Shown here: one piece after another, positions 35,723-49,125 of the stretch | Layout: each line of letters begins with the position of its first letter | How positions within the stretch are numbered: the first letter of the stretch is position 1 | NCBI GenBank assembly: GCA_963682175.1 | Contig: OY821772.1 | Location: 55,760,925-55,824,924, forward strand | Direction: 5' to 3' | Length of the DNA: 64,000 nucleotides | Source of the DNA: Triglochin maritima | Lineage: Eukaryota; Streptophyta; Magnoliopsida; Alismatales; Juncaginaceae | The notes under the pieces: model-generated | What the model was told of the DNA's origin: nothing | Seen by the model: only the letters and a program-made list of their open reading frames with translations | The model's database searches: none | Made by a program: the position numbers and the translations under genes

Positions 35723-38700
35723 TCACAGATTTGTTGCCTCTGTTTTAGAAACAAACGAAGATTGCTCTGCTAAAAGAGACTTCGGCTTCCGACCTGTCGG
35801 ATGTGGATGATTAGCAGACAATGCTCTAATACGTGTTAAAACATATTGTGGCAATACAGTCAACATGCTCTTTTTGCTTGGTCCTCCCTGCGTTGGATTT
35901 CAACAATTAAAGCATAAAATGATAATGAAGCTCGAGAAAAGCACAACCGGAGGAGGTTCATTTTTTTTCTCAGGAAGCACACATGGTGATCCAATAGTGG
36001 ACCTGAACAATACTCTTGTATGGACATCAGTGGCTGGTACAACTGTACAAGCCATGGACTCCAAGAAAAAATGTAATATGTTCTTGAGCATAATTACTTA
36101 TACTTCAAACGGAACTCTAGGCTCTAGCATAGATCACGATTTCCACCTCCTTTCCTAGTAGCCAGGAATCATCCAATTGGGGAATACATTATCTTATCTG
36201 CTGAGGTATAACAACTTAACAAAACAATTTGACTTGTAAATTTTTGGCGGAATCATTCATGCAGGGGTAATTTTTATTTTTCTCCTGTTATTTTTATTGT
36301 GAGACACGCTTAAAGTTTCAGATCTTCTCCTCATCTTTGTTAGAAAACAATATCAAGTGCTACTGTACTACTGTAAAGGACAGCTTTTAACCCAGAAAAT
36401 TCAACCTTTAACCGTAACTGTGCAAAATTGTTCTGCAATGGACAGTGCATATCTCCAAAAGAAGATAATCAGGATCACTACTCTCAAGCATATAGTTTAC
36501 AATAAAATCGAACACAAAATAGACAATATCTCAATTCTTTAGATATTAACCAGGAAAATGCATTTCAAAATGTACGTAAATACATATTTGCATTTCTACA
36601 AAACTACAAATTTAAATTAATAAAAAAATCATCCAGTTTATAATGGACGATTCATTAATCAGAAAGAGTTGGGGATCAAACCTCTTTTGCTCCTTCCCTT
36701 GGTAAACTAGTAACCCTCAAAAGGCTTCTCCATTTATCCTGTGGAATCACAAAATAAATTCTACATAGAAGCAAAATATTTTGTATACAATACAACTCGA
36801 AAGAGGTGGGCTTCGGGGAAACTGGGAATGGAGGGGTAATAAACATATATAAAACTTTTATTCCCCTCACTTTGCAATATACAAAATCCCCAAACATTGA
36901 CAGACAAATCACCTTCAAATTGGTAGCTGTGCGGTGACTATTTAAGAAATGCAGCCTCTTGATTTCACTCCATTTGCCAATTCCTTGTTGAGAAATGCCG
37001 CTGAGTAGTTTGCAAACCTCTGCAAGAGTCCACTGACTCCACTGTCTCTTTCCCTTCCTTTGATACCCAAGTTTTTCATGTTTTGAATCACAGTTATCTG
37101 ACGGGTCAAACTGCATGTGAAGTTTGTCAAATTTAAAACCTTAATCATTGACACTACCAATGAAAAACATATATTAGGAAAAAAAGAATATATGAGGTTA
37201 TAACCAAGTTGATAGTCATTTATTAGACCCTACATTTAACAAATATTGTTCAGCTAGTAACATTCTTCGAATTTCCTTTAATTCCTGGGGAAAAAAGTCT
37301 TCCTACATAACATATTTGCAGAGGCAAACGTTCACGAAAGGAGGAAAAAAGTGAAACCTAGCTTGAAAACTTCTACTGTATCACTCAGAAATTCAAGATT
37401 CAAAGCAAAAGCCATGTTCAATTGAAGGTAGTAGAGATAAACCTACTGTAGATCACATGATTTATCATATTGACAACTTTATCCAAATTCATTGTCAATG
37501 TGTGATACTTGTTTCCAGACACACTTCAAACATTAGATAAGTCCTTGCCCTCGCTAAATAAAAGCAGTTGATATGTAAATTAGACCAAACAGACCTGAAC
37601 CTTGTTGGCACAGGCCAGTTCTTACTACACAGAAAACTCATACATGCATTGAGTTATTGGCAGGTGAAGACACAATAGAAGGTTTTGTTTAGCAAGAAAA
37701 TTAAGAAAATTAAAATCCAAATAAAAATGCTTCAAGTGGAAATCACCTGTAATATAATCATTGTACCAGAATGCTAGGTGTATGATCTTATAAAGCACTA
37801 CAACAAACTATATAATACAGAAATTTCGTTTCAAAAACAAAAAGAATGCAATAATTATTTGTGTACTAAATTACATACTGAAGACGTAGAGCTTTTCTGG
37901 CCTCTCCATGCTCTATCACGAGAGAATAATGGCAACTTTGCACTTTCAGTAGGTATAGACAGAGAGATGCTAGAGTTTAGCTCGTATTTTGTCCCACATA
38001 AAACTCCTTTAGTGGAACACGAATAGGGAGTTTCCAGTTTTCCCTTGCATTTTCTTGACTTTTTTTCTGGTGATTCCTCAATGTATCTACGGTTAGGCTT
38101 GCACACTCTCTTTTCAGTTACATGTTTCCTTCCCCCATTTTCCAAATTCAGAACTTCAGAGTTTTGCACCTCAGATGAACAAAAGAAGGCAACAACCTTT
38201 TCAGGAAATTCATAACCACAGCCTTTGTGTGGCGTAATATTATCAACAGCATGATCCTCAGGACTCACAGAACAGAGTATCAAATCATCTTTATTTTGAA
38301 CCAAAGGTGATATACCATCTATAACGCCAAAACCATTTTTTGCATTTGCAGTACCATGTAAACCAAATGTCATAAGGTCTGAAAGTCTTTGTTCGTCCTC
38401 CAGAAGTGTGTCTTCTTCAAATGGGCACCTAGAGGCTTCTTGAAGCTCACCGGTACATGCATTACCCATGAACAATGTTGCCTGGCCATGAAAAGGATCA
38501 GGTAACGGAATAACAGCTTCTAGCTCAGGTAATACCGCAAAAGCTTCTGGCAGATCCAAAATTTCTGAAGTCACTGAGTTAAGTTTAACTTTTGAGAGGT
38601 CCAGCAGCTCACTATCATCAGTCTGAGTCCATGGAATAATAGCTTTTGAAAGAACTGATGAATCAAAACTCTCATTATCAATAGCAACCTGGGCATGTGC

Positions 38701-39529
38701 CCTGAATCCTGGATTCAGGAGACAGGAAACTTCAGTTGGGATAAAGTATGTCATGAGTTGTTTTTTCAGGAATCTTAAATCCGGTTACAAAAGGTCTTAA
38801 TATCTAAGACTTTTTAGCAACTGAAGTCAAGGGAATTGACCATTCATAGTATCAATAACCATCTGGAAGAAATTCAGAATAGATACCTAGAAGATCCCTG
38901 ATTTGGTGGTGATTCTTGTCCGCACCAATTTCTTCTAGCATTCCATTGGGGAGCATCGCATCCAATGGATACATAGAGTACATCTTTGAATTATAAAAAT
39001 TGGTCAAAACAACATATGGCATATGTTGGTATATCATTAACAAGAAGGATTCTTTAATTGACTACATGACGTATCAGATCAGAGTCGTATATTAGATAGG
39101 AACAACACATGACATCAAAACAACACTCAGTTGATAAAATATAAGGCGAAATCATCCAAACATAGTTGAGAAAATAAAAGAATCAATGTATAAATAAGAA
39201 ATATATATATATATATTGTAATAAGTAGCCACGAATCATTTCACAACTACTCAGCAACAACAAAAACAATAGAATACCAACAAAAATCCAAGAATGAACT
39301 ATCTCATTCATCCTTCTGGTTCCTATTAGCAGGTAACATAATTTCAACCAACAGGCAGTCGGTAATGATAAATACATAATTTATACCGACGACAAGAAAA
39401 CGAGCACAGAATCGATACCTGGAAATGGTCACAATTGAAAGCATCCAAGGATGACTCGAAAGCCACGATGGACCAATAATCTTCGGGAGCATCTCCCCAG
39501 TAATTGTGTTCTTGCGTGGATCCCGACAT
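35723..39529 (-). CDS. TRF-like protein with a single C-terminal Myb (telobox) domain
   Basis: Six minus-strand exons, 39419-39529, 38887-38983, 37879-38729, 36913-37110, 36682-36738 and 35723-35887, give 492 residues in one frame. The N terminus is acidic (EHNYWGDAPEDYW); the middle is poorly conserved and includes the basic block KRVCKPNRRYIEE. The Myb-like domain covers about 380-428: WTLAEVCKLL, GIGKWSEIKRLHF and ATNLKDKWRSLLR, the telobox form of the third helix. The last exon encodes LPQYVLTRIRALSANHPHP, typical of this family's tail. Members bind telomere-type double-stranded TTTAGGG repeats or related sites in the nucleus. The 38729 acceptor was chosen because it restores the frame; donor 36682 (GAG|GTTTGA) is weak but gives the family's C terminus. 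A non-coding first exon ending at 39962 (AAG|GTGAGA) is likely. It appears intact. Confidence 0.8.
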
Positions 39530-40200
39530 TGTTGTCCATCAAATACAACATTTCCTTTAGAACACAAATATATACAAGTACAACCAAAATGCAAACGTAA
39601 AGCTAATGAACAACTGAAAGAAGTTAACCAGAAAGAAAATAAAAAATTGCATAATGTGGATTTCAGCAGCATAATCGAAACCTAATTTCAGAACACAAAG
39701 AGATCGTTCAAAAATCAAAAGTTAGCCGACTAAAATCGAAATAAAAAAAATCCAACGTACATTTAGATGCTCACACGCTCGCAATCTGAACGGCGAAAAA
39801 AAAACGAACAAAAAACCGACAAAACCTCGCATGCGATCTCCAAGACCAGAACAGGAAGAACCTGCAACACCGGAGCATGGAATTGCTTCAAACCCTAAAA
39901 TCGAAGGCGAAGGAAGAGGGAAAGAAGAAAACCTAAATTCGGAGCACGGATGTCTCACCTTCGAGAATGTTCGGAACAGGACATGGAGGTTACGGTCGGA
40001 GGGCAATTTATATGTCGGGAGGGGAGAGGGGCGGACCTGAGGATGGAATCTGGGAGGTGGATTGGAACGTGGGGTTGGCGTCCGGCCATGACGCCGGACC
40101 AGAGATGGAGACTCAAACGCTGTGTAGAGTTTCACTGTGGCGCGAAGAGAGAAGCGTGGCTTGGGGGCATGTTCGAAGAATTATAAATGCCCATTTTTTA
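39530..40200 (-). promoter_or_regulatory. Leader intron, first exon and promoter of the TRF-like gene
   Basis: A donor AAG|GTGAGA at about 39962 and an acceptor TCTAAAG|GAAATG at about 39556 suggest an intron in the 5' UTR. The region 39850-40150 is GC-richer than its surroundings, as expected for a plant 5' UTR or promoter. The long frames found here are probably non-coding. Confidence 0.45.
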
Positions 40201-41435
40201 AAATTTATTATCTTTTGTTTTAATACAGGAATTCTCTAGCGAGTCTAGAATTTAATTTAGAAAAATTAAATCCTCAAAATATTCATCACTCATTTCAAAT
40301 TGTAAGGTAGATTAAGAGAAAAATAATTATGCTAATGAAATGTGAGATTAACCGTGAATAATATCCAATGGTGTGTTTGTAAGGGACTTAAACTAAATTA
40401 GATGAGTCATGAGCTTACTAGAATTTAATCCTATTTTAATAAGTTATTCTTGTTTTGTCCTCATAAATCATCAATTTAACTATTTTTTACACTAAATTGA
40501 TTTTATTTCGTTAGAGAAGGGATCCAGGTAAAATCTGTTGACATCAATTTATAATTGTTAATAATTTAATATTAAAATTCAAATTGAAAATTCAAATGTG
40601 CATATCCTATTCCATAACTCAAGTTATTTATACTTGTCTAAAATCAAAAGGTTTACGAGTTATTTCATATAAGACTAAGAAATCATATTCTTTAAGAATA
40701 TAGTGCTTCCACTTTGTTCATCTCTTATTATTACCAAAAAGATAAGTCAAATTTTATGATTTTCGACGTACATGAATAACTTGAGTCATATATGAATATC
40801 TATGGTTTGGATTTTCAAACAAAATTGAAAGCTATTAACAAAAGTAAATCAACATCAACGAAATTTAAAGGAAGGTCAGCTATTCTCATTTGGTAAACTT
40901 TTAATTTTTTGAAGTCCGGAATTCCTTCGGCTCATTTACAAGTCACCTTGTGGCAGGCTAGTAGGAAGCCTTGTCAATCAGCCTAACAAATAACAATTTT
41001 TATGATATGTGGACTGTGGGGATGATATTTTTCAACCATTTTATTGACTATAGACGTAATAAAAGACACGTTCAACACATGAATTAATTACAATAGAGAA
41101 TTAGAGATCACGTATTCTTTCAACCCAAGATCGGGCGTAGTTTCACTAGAATATATAACATCGTTTAAAAACACATTCAAATAAATTTACATTTTAAACT
41201 TTTGAACATACATATGATGGACACTATGCACAATCTCACACTCCTAGTCCTTGCGCACTTACACCATAAAAACATTTTTCTATATATCCTAATTGCTACG
41301 ATCTACAAACTACACCACCAAAAACATGTCCAAAATCTCTCTATAGAATGTTTGAAGCAGAGGCCCATTTAAGGCAGAGGAGAAGCACGACGGTCTTGTC
41401 TTGTCTTGTCTTGTCTTGCCTAGAGTCCCATATTT
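40201..41435. other. AT-rich intergenic DNA with a microsatellite
   Basis: No gene was recognised. A (CTTGT)5-type microsatellite lies at about 41392-41418, just beyond the end of the DUF547 remnant. Confidence 0.45.
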
Positions 41436-42900
41436 CTATATCGGCAACAAGAGCTGAAAATCAAGCTCATAAGGTATTATATTCACAACGTCTGATGCAT
41501 GTCCAACGTTTGCAGCTCTAAGACAAACCATCATAGATTTCCTTAGCGAACCAGACGTTTGGAGATCCACAACACAAGAGATTCCAAGTTTTTAGCGAAG
41601 TCGTTCGTGTTCTCTGACAACAACTTAGGGATCATGAGTTTCTCGGTGCCAATCACTGCTATGGTGGCCTGAAGATACTCCAACTTCGCCTTCTCCAGCT
41701 CACCCGATACGTTTTCTGCTGTGTAAATCCTCACCTAACCATGCGACGACCATCAAATTTCATAATTACTCAAATTGAAGGAAATTCAATTATTACATGG
41801 ATCAAGTCAGATCACTATTGTGATTGTCAAAACGAATAGAGCCGACAAATTAAGCTAATGTGACTCATACACAAGGTAAAACTGGTTAAAACAATCTGAA
41901 ATCAGACAAGCGGATGAGGATATTAAAATTGATACGTATTGACTATTGAGTTTTTCATTTTACTTACTGCTGGAGAATATTTATTTGCAGAGCACAATGC
42001 AAAAGTGATGTTGGGCTCTGGATGGTCAAGCCCGTAGATACTTCTAACTGCGTTTTCTTTGTCGTCTTTCTTACCTGTCCAATGGACCTGCGCGGCCCCA
42101 AACGAATTGCTGAAAATTTGAAACGATGTTCAAGATAATAAAATTATGTGATACATGTTATTACACTTACATCCTTCATGTCTGATGCTTGTCTCAGAAT
42201 AAAGTGTTCAATTACTAGAGCATTTATCTGGTTGCCCCCGATATTGAGTACAGCCTAAATACGAGTGTCATCAATTTACCTTGTCATCAACCGATATTGA
42301 GTACTGCTCATAATTGGACCTTTTTTTCTATGTAATTCGCGATGGCTTACCTTGTTTCTCAGAGCAAACACTTTGTCAGAATCTGAGGGCAGACCATTTT
42401 CAAGAAATCCCTGCAATTATGACAAGTCGTTTTATTAAAAATAATTTCAATAACAAGAACACAAGTTAATTTGAAACTAATAAGCAATCTGTGTAGACTG
42501 AGAGGACGTTTACATGCATAATAGTTGTGTTATACATGTTGATCCAAAAGGCTAGCTTCTGTTGATGTGTCAAGAACCTCATATCCATGTTACGTAGACT
42601 GTTCAATAAGATCCTGAAGAGAAACAAATATATTTCCAAATAATTAGACCAATCATATTTAAGAAATTGTTTATAAAAAAAACCAAAGTTCCTTAGAAAT
42701 ATATTTTTAGAACCAAGAATGAAGCACATCATATTATTACCTCAATTTTCGCATGATAGGAACACATGTGGACATCGCTTTCACATCCAAACAACTTGAA
42801 GAGCAGATAACCAAGTTCTTGTAGTGCCCAATATCCCTTACAAGGGACCCTTCAATCTTGAAGACGCCATAAGGGTCCTTTGGGTCGGCAAGGCTCAAGT
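41436..42900 (-). pseudogene. DUF547 protein gene fragment
   Basis: Minus-strand exons at about 42741-42900, then 42514-42613, 42351-42410, 42171-42254, 41968-42087 and 41436-41734 encode most of a DUF547 domain: DPYGVFKIEGSLVRDIGHYK, FLTHQQKLAFWINMYN, NIGGNQINALVIEHFIL, PNITFALCSANKYSPAVRIYTAE and LEKAKLEYLQAT. In intact family members this domain usually follows a coiled-coil N terminus, which is absent here. Near 41545 the frame is lost: after WISKRL the reading frame stops, whereas the family tail SGSLRKSMMVCLRAANV and IPYELDFQLLLP continues one frame over to a stop at 41436. A small deletion fits. The loss of 5' exons and the frameshift argue for a pseudogene. The molecular function of DUF547 proteins is not established. 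Confidence 0.75.
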
Positions 42901-44449
42901 TGTTACATTATATGAGCTTGCATTTACGAAAAGTTGTAAATTCAAATACCAAGAGTTGCGAAAAATATAGGATTTTTCTTTTTCTTTTTCTCTTTCTCTC
43001 GAGGCGTACACTTGTTGACAATTCGTTATGTTAAATAAGAAAAAACGTTATAGTTTAAATATAAATTAACATTTACAACTCTTATTTTGACCATATAATT
43101 TTCCATTAAATCCTTTACATGCATGTTTCTTGATAAAAAAATACCCTCTACTTTTAATATAAGCTTCAATTTAGAGCAGTTAATGTTGCAACTTCCAAGT
43201 ATAGAATGTATTTGGGACACCGGACACATTTTGAAAAGAAAACAAGAGTTTCTTTTTATTAATTGGTGGAACCGTAAGTGGAACGGTGGAAGTGAGAAAA
43301 TATTATATCAGGTGGTCAAATATTCCACTACTTCTCATTCATGACCATGTACTATGCTTCACCACGAGGATTCAGATTTTTGTGGTGTATCTCTCTTTTC
43401 CAAACTATAACAATGAGTGTGCTTTATTGTGCCAATTGAATAATTAAATGCGTGTGGACGATCATTAGAATTATTAGAACGCTATTAACAATACAAAAAT
43501 ATCACGTAAGAAGGGTGTTAATTTTTGCAATACATAATCCAAAAGTTCTCTTCAGAAAAATAGATATATGCTTGATTAGCTTCTAAGAGTGCTCACGTCA
43601 TGACCTTAGCCGCCATATCATGGTTGGGATTTTGTGTATATATACACACTTAAACGTCAAGATGAAACTTGTTATCTCATTCGGATTAGAACTTATGGAT
43701 CCATCAACTGGAATTGTCCTGGTTGGATGATTTTGTGTAGATCGTTGAAAGCAACATGCTTAAGGCACACAATTAAGGAAATAATGAAATTTGCAAATGG
43801 GAGGATTAGTCTTGGGCAAACCAACCTTGGAGGCGTGGATAGAGAAGTATCGGTTTCCTCGCGTCATCTGTCTTGATCAGAATCTCACCGAAGGGGATGT
43901 AAGATATGATACTATGGTATATCATTTACTAAAATTGGCCTTGCATTTGTTTGTTATAATTATAGAGTGGTGTTGTCCAACGAAAAGATGACACGCTTAA
44001 GAGCTAGGCTGGGGCAGCGTGCTTACTGTTCGTCATCCTAAAATTACTTAAATTATTTGTTTAATTATCATTTTACCCTACATAATTCATTTAATACTCA
44101 TTTCGTCATGTCTCTTAAACTAAGGTTTTTGTCTACGTTTTCCTCACATTACCAGTACCAACACCACGAAAGTGTCTGGTGAAGTGTCTGGATCCGGTGA
44201 AGTAAGCCTAGCAAAAATAATTTTTCGTGTCAGACGTCTGTGTAAGTCGCGCCGCCCCCATGGACGAGGCACCTGGGTAGGGCGCCTCCCCCATGGGAAT
44301 GGCGTCTGGGTAGGGCGCGCGCCTCCCCCAAAAAAAATTATTTTTTTATGTTGTGTTATTTTAAATTATTCAGGTTCCGTTGCAAGATTTCGGTGGTGAT
44401 GAAGTAGATTACAGTGAGTATTTTTGTAAGTACACAAGTATTTCCAACA
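42901..44449. other. Intergenic stretch without a recognisable gene
   Basis: Short overlapping frames occur at 43634-43991, but none resembles a family I know. A patch at about 44245-44330 is GC-rich with repeated GGGTAGGGCGC and CTCCCCCA strings and may be the left terminal region of the second MULE. Confidence 0.4.
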
Positions 44450-47060
44450 ATCAATGACGCGAATAAATGGGCGAAACAAGTTGTCATTGGAGTCGGGTTT
44501 TTTGGTAATATCATCCTATAAATCACAATCAGATGAATTGTTATCTGAGATGCGATCGCAAGAAATGGAATTGGTTCTCGGGATATGGATATTGCAGTAC
44601 GGAAGAATACGAAAAGAAAGGGTTGCGGTTGTTGTTTTTTGATAAAGATGGTTGAGCGACAGGAGCGTGATGGATGGGTCATAATTTCTAATAGTACTCA
44701 TGGTCAACACAACCACAAACTTGCAGTTTATCCAGAGGGTCACCGACAGATGAGCGGTCTTAGTCCTGGGGCCAAGAAAATTGTTCGTGATATGACTGAA
44801 GCACAAGCGAAACCACGTAACATATTGTTGGTGGTAAATGAGAAATTCTTGGAGGATAATCCCAATCAGAGACACATTTATCACTTCAGAGAGTACATGA
44901 GGAGGACGAAATCTAAAGACATGAATCCCGCTCAGCAGTTTCTGCATCAAGCAGTGTAGTATCAGTACTTACATTGGATTATGGTGGATGAAGAAACTAA
45001 TGTCGTCGCTCAAACATTTTTGGCACATCCGACGTCAGTTCAGTTGTTGCGCACATGCCCTTTCGTAATCTGCATGGATTCGACGTACAAAACAAATAAT
45101 GACAAGATGTCTTTGTTTGAAATGGTTGGGGTGACACCAACAAACATGAACTTCCTTGTCTGCTATGCGATTATGAAGGATGAGACCGAGTCTAGTTACC
45201 GATGGGTATTGAAGAAGTTGCAAGATCTGTTATTGAGTATTGTCAGCCCGACTACAATAATAACGGACCGGGAGTTAGGGCTTATGCGACCAGTGAGAGA
45301 GGTTTTTCCTGAGTCTGCTCATTTACTTTGCACCTGACATATCAACAAAGACGTATACAACTACGCATACCACGTATTCGGCAAGAATAAGCAATTTGCA
45401 AATAATTTGAAGTGTGGAAAGTGGAGGAAAGTCATGTTTTCCACTTCAGAAACCGAATATGATGGAGTTGTCCGTAATCTGAAAGATTCTTTTCATTCTT
45501 GGCCAGCAATCACGGAGTATCTAGAAAACACGTAGTCAGTGCATAAAGAAAAGTTTGTGTTGAATTGGACGAACAAAGTCCTTCATTTCGGCAATACTAC
45601 GAACTGTAGGATCGAAAGCGCTCAGTTGGCTCTGAAAGAGTGGATCACTACATCGACTGCAGCTCTGGACACTCTTTTTAACCACATGAACGCAGCTATT
45701 GAAATAAAGTTGACGAATATTCGAAACTTTCTTGAAGAGTCGAGACGTCGAAATTTGACTAACTACAGAATTGCTTTCTATCAACATATAAATGGTCGAA
45801 TTTCTCATCACTGCTTGTCATTATTGTGTGAGGAGTTGCAGAGAATGCATGGCTTAAGCAATCAAGTTGAATATCGATGTGGATACGCTTTTCTGACATC
45901 ACATGAGATTTCTTGTGCATGTACCATGCACGGTTGTATTGAGTCAGGCGAATGAATTTATTTAGAGCAGATTCATCCATTCTGGAAAACACTTGTCATT
46001 GAAGAAGGAGTCCATATGCCAGAGTTTGTGGATCAATCATCACAAAACGTCGAACATTTTCGGAACCTCGTTGATGAGATTTTGGGGAGCGACTCTGTAG
46101 TAATTCGTAGTGCCTCTCGTATGTTATACGCGCAATTACACCCCGATCAGTCGAACTATCTAGAGCTCGCAGAAAATACTAACGTACGAGGTCGACCAAG
46201 GGGAAAGCCGACACGTCGGGACCCGAGTGCCTTTGAGTATGCTGAGCGAAGTCATGGTCGATCTTCTAGTAGTCAGAGCAGGGGTCGTGGTCGATCTTCT
46301 AGTTTGTCTCGATCGTCCGTAAACATGAGTACAAGATCTGGTATGACGATATGTTGCTATTATTATTATTACTTCGTTGTTGTTTTTTCCAGTAAACATG
46401 TTCTTCCAGTTATTATATATAACTTTGTTATTTTTTCATCTTATAGTGTCCGGACGGATTGACGTCGATAACTTCTCATGTGTTGATAGACTGTCAGGAA
46501 TCATCTTACCATTTCTAGAGAGGTGAATGATGTAAGTGTTGATGGCAACCGTGATTTCGATGTGTTGCCGGTATTTTCTATGGTAGTCAAGACAATTGGT
46601 TTTACGTCCGTCGTGCGATTTCTAATGAGATAGGGGTGCATCCCATTTATGAGCACGTTTATTATGACGGTGTGGTACAAGCTCGTTAGCGAATGGATTG
46701 GGGTGGAGGACCTTGTGGTGAAGATCACTATATGGAGATTTGGTGCGACTTGTTTCCGATTGCCAATTTTTACAAGTGTGCAGTTATGTCTTTCTCAGTG
46801 GGAACGGATGGTTCGGTGTACCCGTGTATTATAGTGCTACCTTGGGAGAGTCTGTCTACCATGACGAAGTCATGCAAAGAGTTGATTATTGCTCATTTAG
46901 GGAGTTACAAACATTACATTCGCTTAGAATTAACTTAGAGATTTATAGTACCTCCTATAGCGACCATGTGGTTGCAAATGCGAGATGAGAGTGTGTCTGG
47001 ATGGGAGGTGGAGTACGAAAGTAGGAGAGCATATTGGGACCAGTTACGTAATAGATTTTG
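44450..47060 (+). pseudogene. FAR1/MULE-type transposase fused to an OTU domain, decayed
   Basis: One frame carries the transposase from about 44585 to 46338, with family blocks GWVIISNSTHGQHNHKL, KPRNILL, FVICMDSTYKTN (first Asp), TIITDRELGLM (second Asp), CGYAFLTSHEISC and LEQIHPFWKTL. It is broken by in-frame TAG at 44957-44959, TGA at 45335-45337, TAG at 45533-45535 and TGA at 45953-45955. An Arg/Ser-rich linker and a probable intron (donor about 46340, acceptor about 46446) lead to an OTU-type domain: DVSVDGN, NWFYVRRAISNEI, RQRMDWGGGPCGEDHYMEIW in register, ending near 47060. There the catalytic Cys of the DGNCGFR motif reads Arg, one base is missing just after it, and a TAG lies at 46687-46689. 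Intact versions are Mutator-like transposases with a deubiquitinase-like OTU protease. This copy is dead. Confidence 0.8.
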
Positions 47061-47469
47061 ATTGTAATTTGTAATGTATTGGTTAGATCACTGTGCTTTT
47101 AATGTGTAATTTGTTCGTGTTGTTTTCTTATCGTGTTGTTTTTTATTAGATTTCAAATTTAAAATGCATCAAATATAGCAAATAAGGAGAAGATATGTTC
47201 GTCAGAAATAAATAATAAAAGTACAACAAGTAAGCAAATACAAATAATAAGAGTTCAACAGATAATAAAGTAAATAATGTACAAGCCGAATACAACTCAT
47301 CATCTGAATCGTGATCTGAAATGCTCAACTGACTGTTCCTCATCTCTATGAAGTTATCCTAATCTACACATGCAGCTCTTGTGTCGTTGTCCGGCATCAG
47401 GTCACTCTTCTCCAAGAACGGTTGCGCAAGTCGTATCGCTCTACTTATCCACTCGATATAACATCAAAA

Positions 47470-49125
47470 TTAGTGTACATTAACAAGAAAAACAAAATAT
47501 ACAATACAAATAAAAAATAATTTACAAAAACTTACCACATCGCCACATGTCTTATCCAGTGGTCTTTCAGGTCTCGGGGCGGTACCGCGCACGAGAACTG
47601 GATGTGAGCACCTACCGAACCAATCCAAATAATATGCATGACAAGTGGAGGGGTCGCGGCTACGTGTGAGATCGCCAAGGTGAAGTCGGCCTCCTCTCGG
47701 AAATGTCCTCCAAACCGATTCTGAGCTCGAAGCGTTGTACCTGACGTTGTACGTCGTCGCGGACCATACTGCATGCTCTGACGTCAGAATGTCAACCAGG
47801 ATAACTTGAACGTACCCTAACTGACGCAAGACGCGATCAGGGAAATAAGGATCCATGATATCCCGATAACGAATAACGCCCATCAATAAAGTCCTCAACA
47901 CAGCCGCAACAGACTCGGGACCATATGGCAACCACTCCACCAAAATGTTTACACGTTAATAATAATAATAAAATTTAAATAAATGTGAATGGTGTAGAGT
48001 TTTATACCTGCGATGCAGTCATCTGATCTAGCAGTCTACGAATGGAATGGAGTCTCCCATCGCCCTTATCCTCAGTCCGGACAGCCTACATATGCGAACG
48101 AGGATGACCCGACTCAATGATTTTCCGCTTCCGATGCGGACGGAAAGGAGGAAAATACTCATATATCTAAGCCTGCAGCACGGCTCGCTATCCTCAACTG
48201 ACGATACAAGTATACCAACGTCGCTGACCCCCATGTGTACTGACCAATGGTATCTGGATCTCTAGCCTCCAATAGGTCGCGTGGTCTGACTCTTCAACCG
48301 CTCTTGTCGACAAACAAGACGCATCCGAGTAGTAAGAACAAGTAGGCACTCAACTGCGTATCATCAGTCCGCAGTGGTCGTCCCTGTCTACAAAAGTCGT
48401 TAACAGCTTCGATGCTAACACCACCACCACTCCAAAATGGGTTATCCCTCCTAAGACCATCGACGCTCACCCCGAGCAACTCTGATATATAACTCTTCAG
48501 CTTAGACGTCGATGCCTGAGCACTGACCATACGACCCTTAACATGAATGCGCAGAATCTGGAAGACGTCATGCAACATGATCGTCATCTCTCTGAAAGGC
48601 AAGTTGAAAGAGTTGGTGTCAGGCAGTCACCGCTCCATAAAGACCGAGATCAACAACATGTCAAGGCAGGAGAACATGTTGTAAGGAAAGTGACCCAATC
48701 TGCTATCAGTAATGGTCGTTGTCATATCATCACTCATAACTGAATGACAAGCCTACAATGTGGTACAGGCTCTGTGCCGATTATGGCACTTCAGAACCTT
48801 CCGATCCTCGCCCTCCCAAATGTGTGGCGATGTGGCCTCCGAAACTCGGAATGACGTTGTCATCTAAAGGACCACCGGGCATCACACAAGTCATGATCCA
48901 AGAATCGTCCTCAACCATTTTCTTCTTTTGAGTTTGGGCGCCTGCAGTGCACGAATTCGAATTACCGGTCACAAACCGGCCACCTCGACCCTTCCGAATG
49001 ACCCACTCAACCGAAGAAGGATTACCATGTCGCCCCCGTCCTCCACCATATTGCTGCCTCTCCCCCTCCTGCCACTCCAACTCCAACCCATACCGACCCT
49101 CATTGTCACTCTCCCCCTCATCCAA
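47470..49125 (-). pseudogene. Second PMD gene, decayed, convergent to the MULE-OTU gene
   Basis: Minus-strand segments follow PMD order. An Asp/Glu/Gly-rich N terminus leads to GGPLDDNVIPSFGGHIATHL (about 48781-49125), then VFMER, LPDTNSFNLPFREMTIMLHDVFQIL (about 48550-48650), FCRQGRPLRTDDTQLSAYLFLLLGC (about 48300-48420), and the C-terminal part with DPYFPDRVLRQLGYVQ (about 47700-47940). Stops and frameshifts separate the pieces; for example the conserved Trp of the MERW motif is TGA near 48634. It points toward the transposase-OTU pseudogene on the opposite strand, ends about 400 bases from it, and probably belongs to the same element. It is much less intact than the PMD gene at 30961-32819. 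Confidence 0.75.

Noticed and set aside
39304..39672. Long minus-strand frame as the first TRF-like exon
   Set aside because: The overlapping frame from ATG 39529 ends at a proper donor (CAG|GTATCG) and joins in phase to the next exon; the longer frame has hydrophobic, intron-like composition.
39722..40135. 137-codon minus-strand frame
   Set aside because: It coincides with the likely non-coding first exon and promoter of the TRF-like gene and has no recognisable domain.
42900..43600. Search for the missing N-terminal exons of the DUF547 gene
   Set aside because: No coiled-coil coding segment was found upstream, so the gene is called a 5'-truncated pseudogene.
43634..43991. Two overlapping plus-strand frames
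   Set aside because: No family resemblance, no splice context that extends them, and they lie in AT-rich intergenic DNA.
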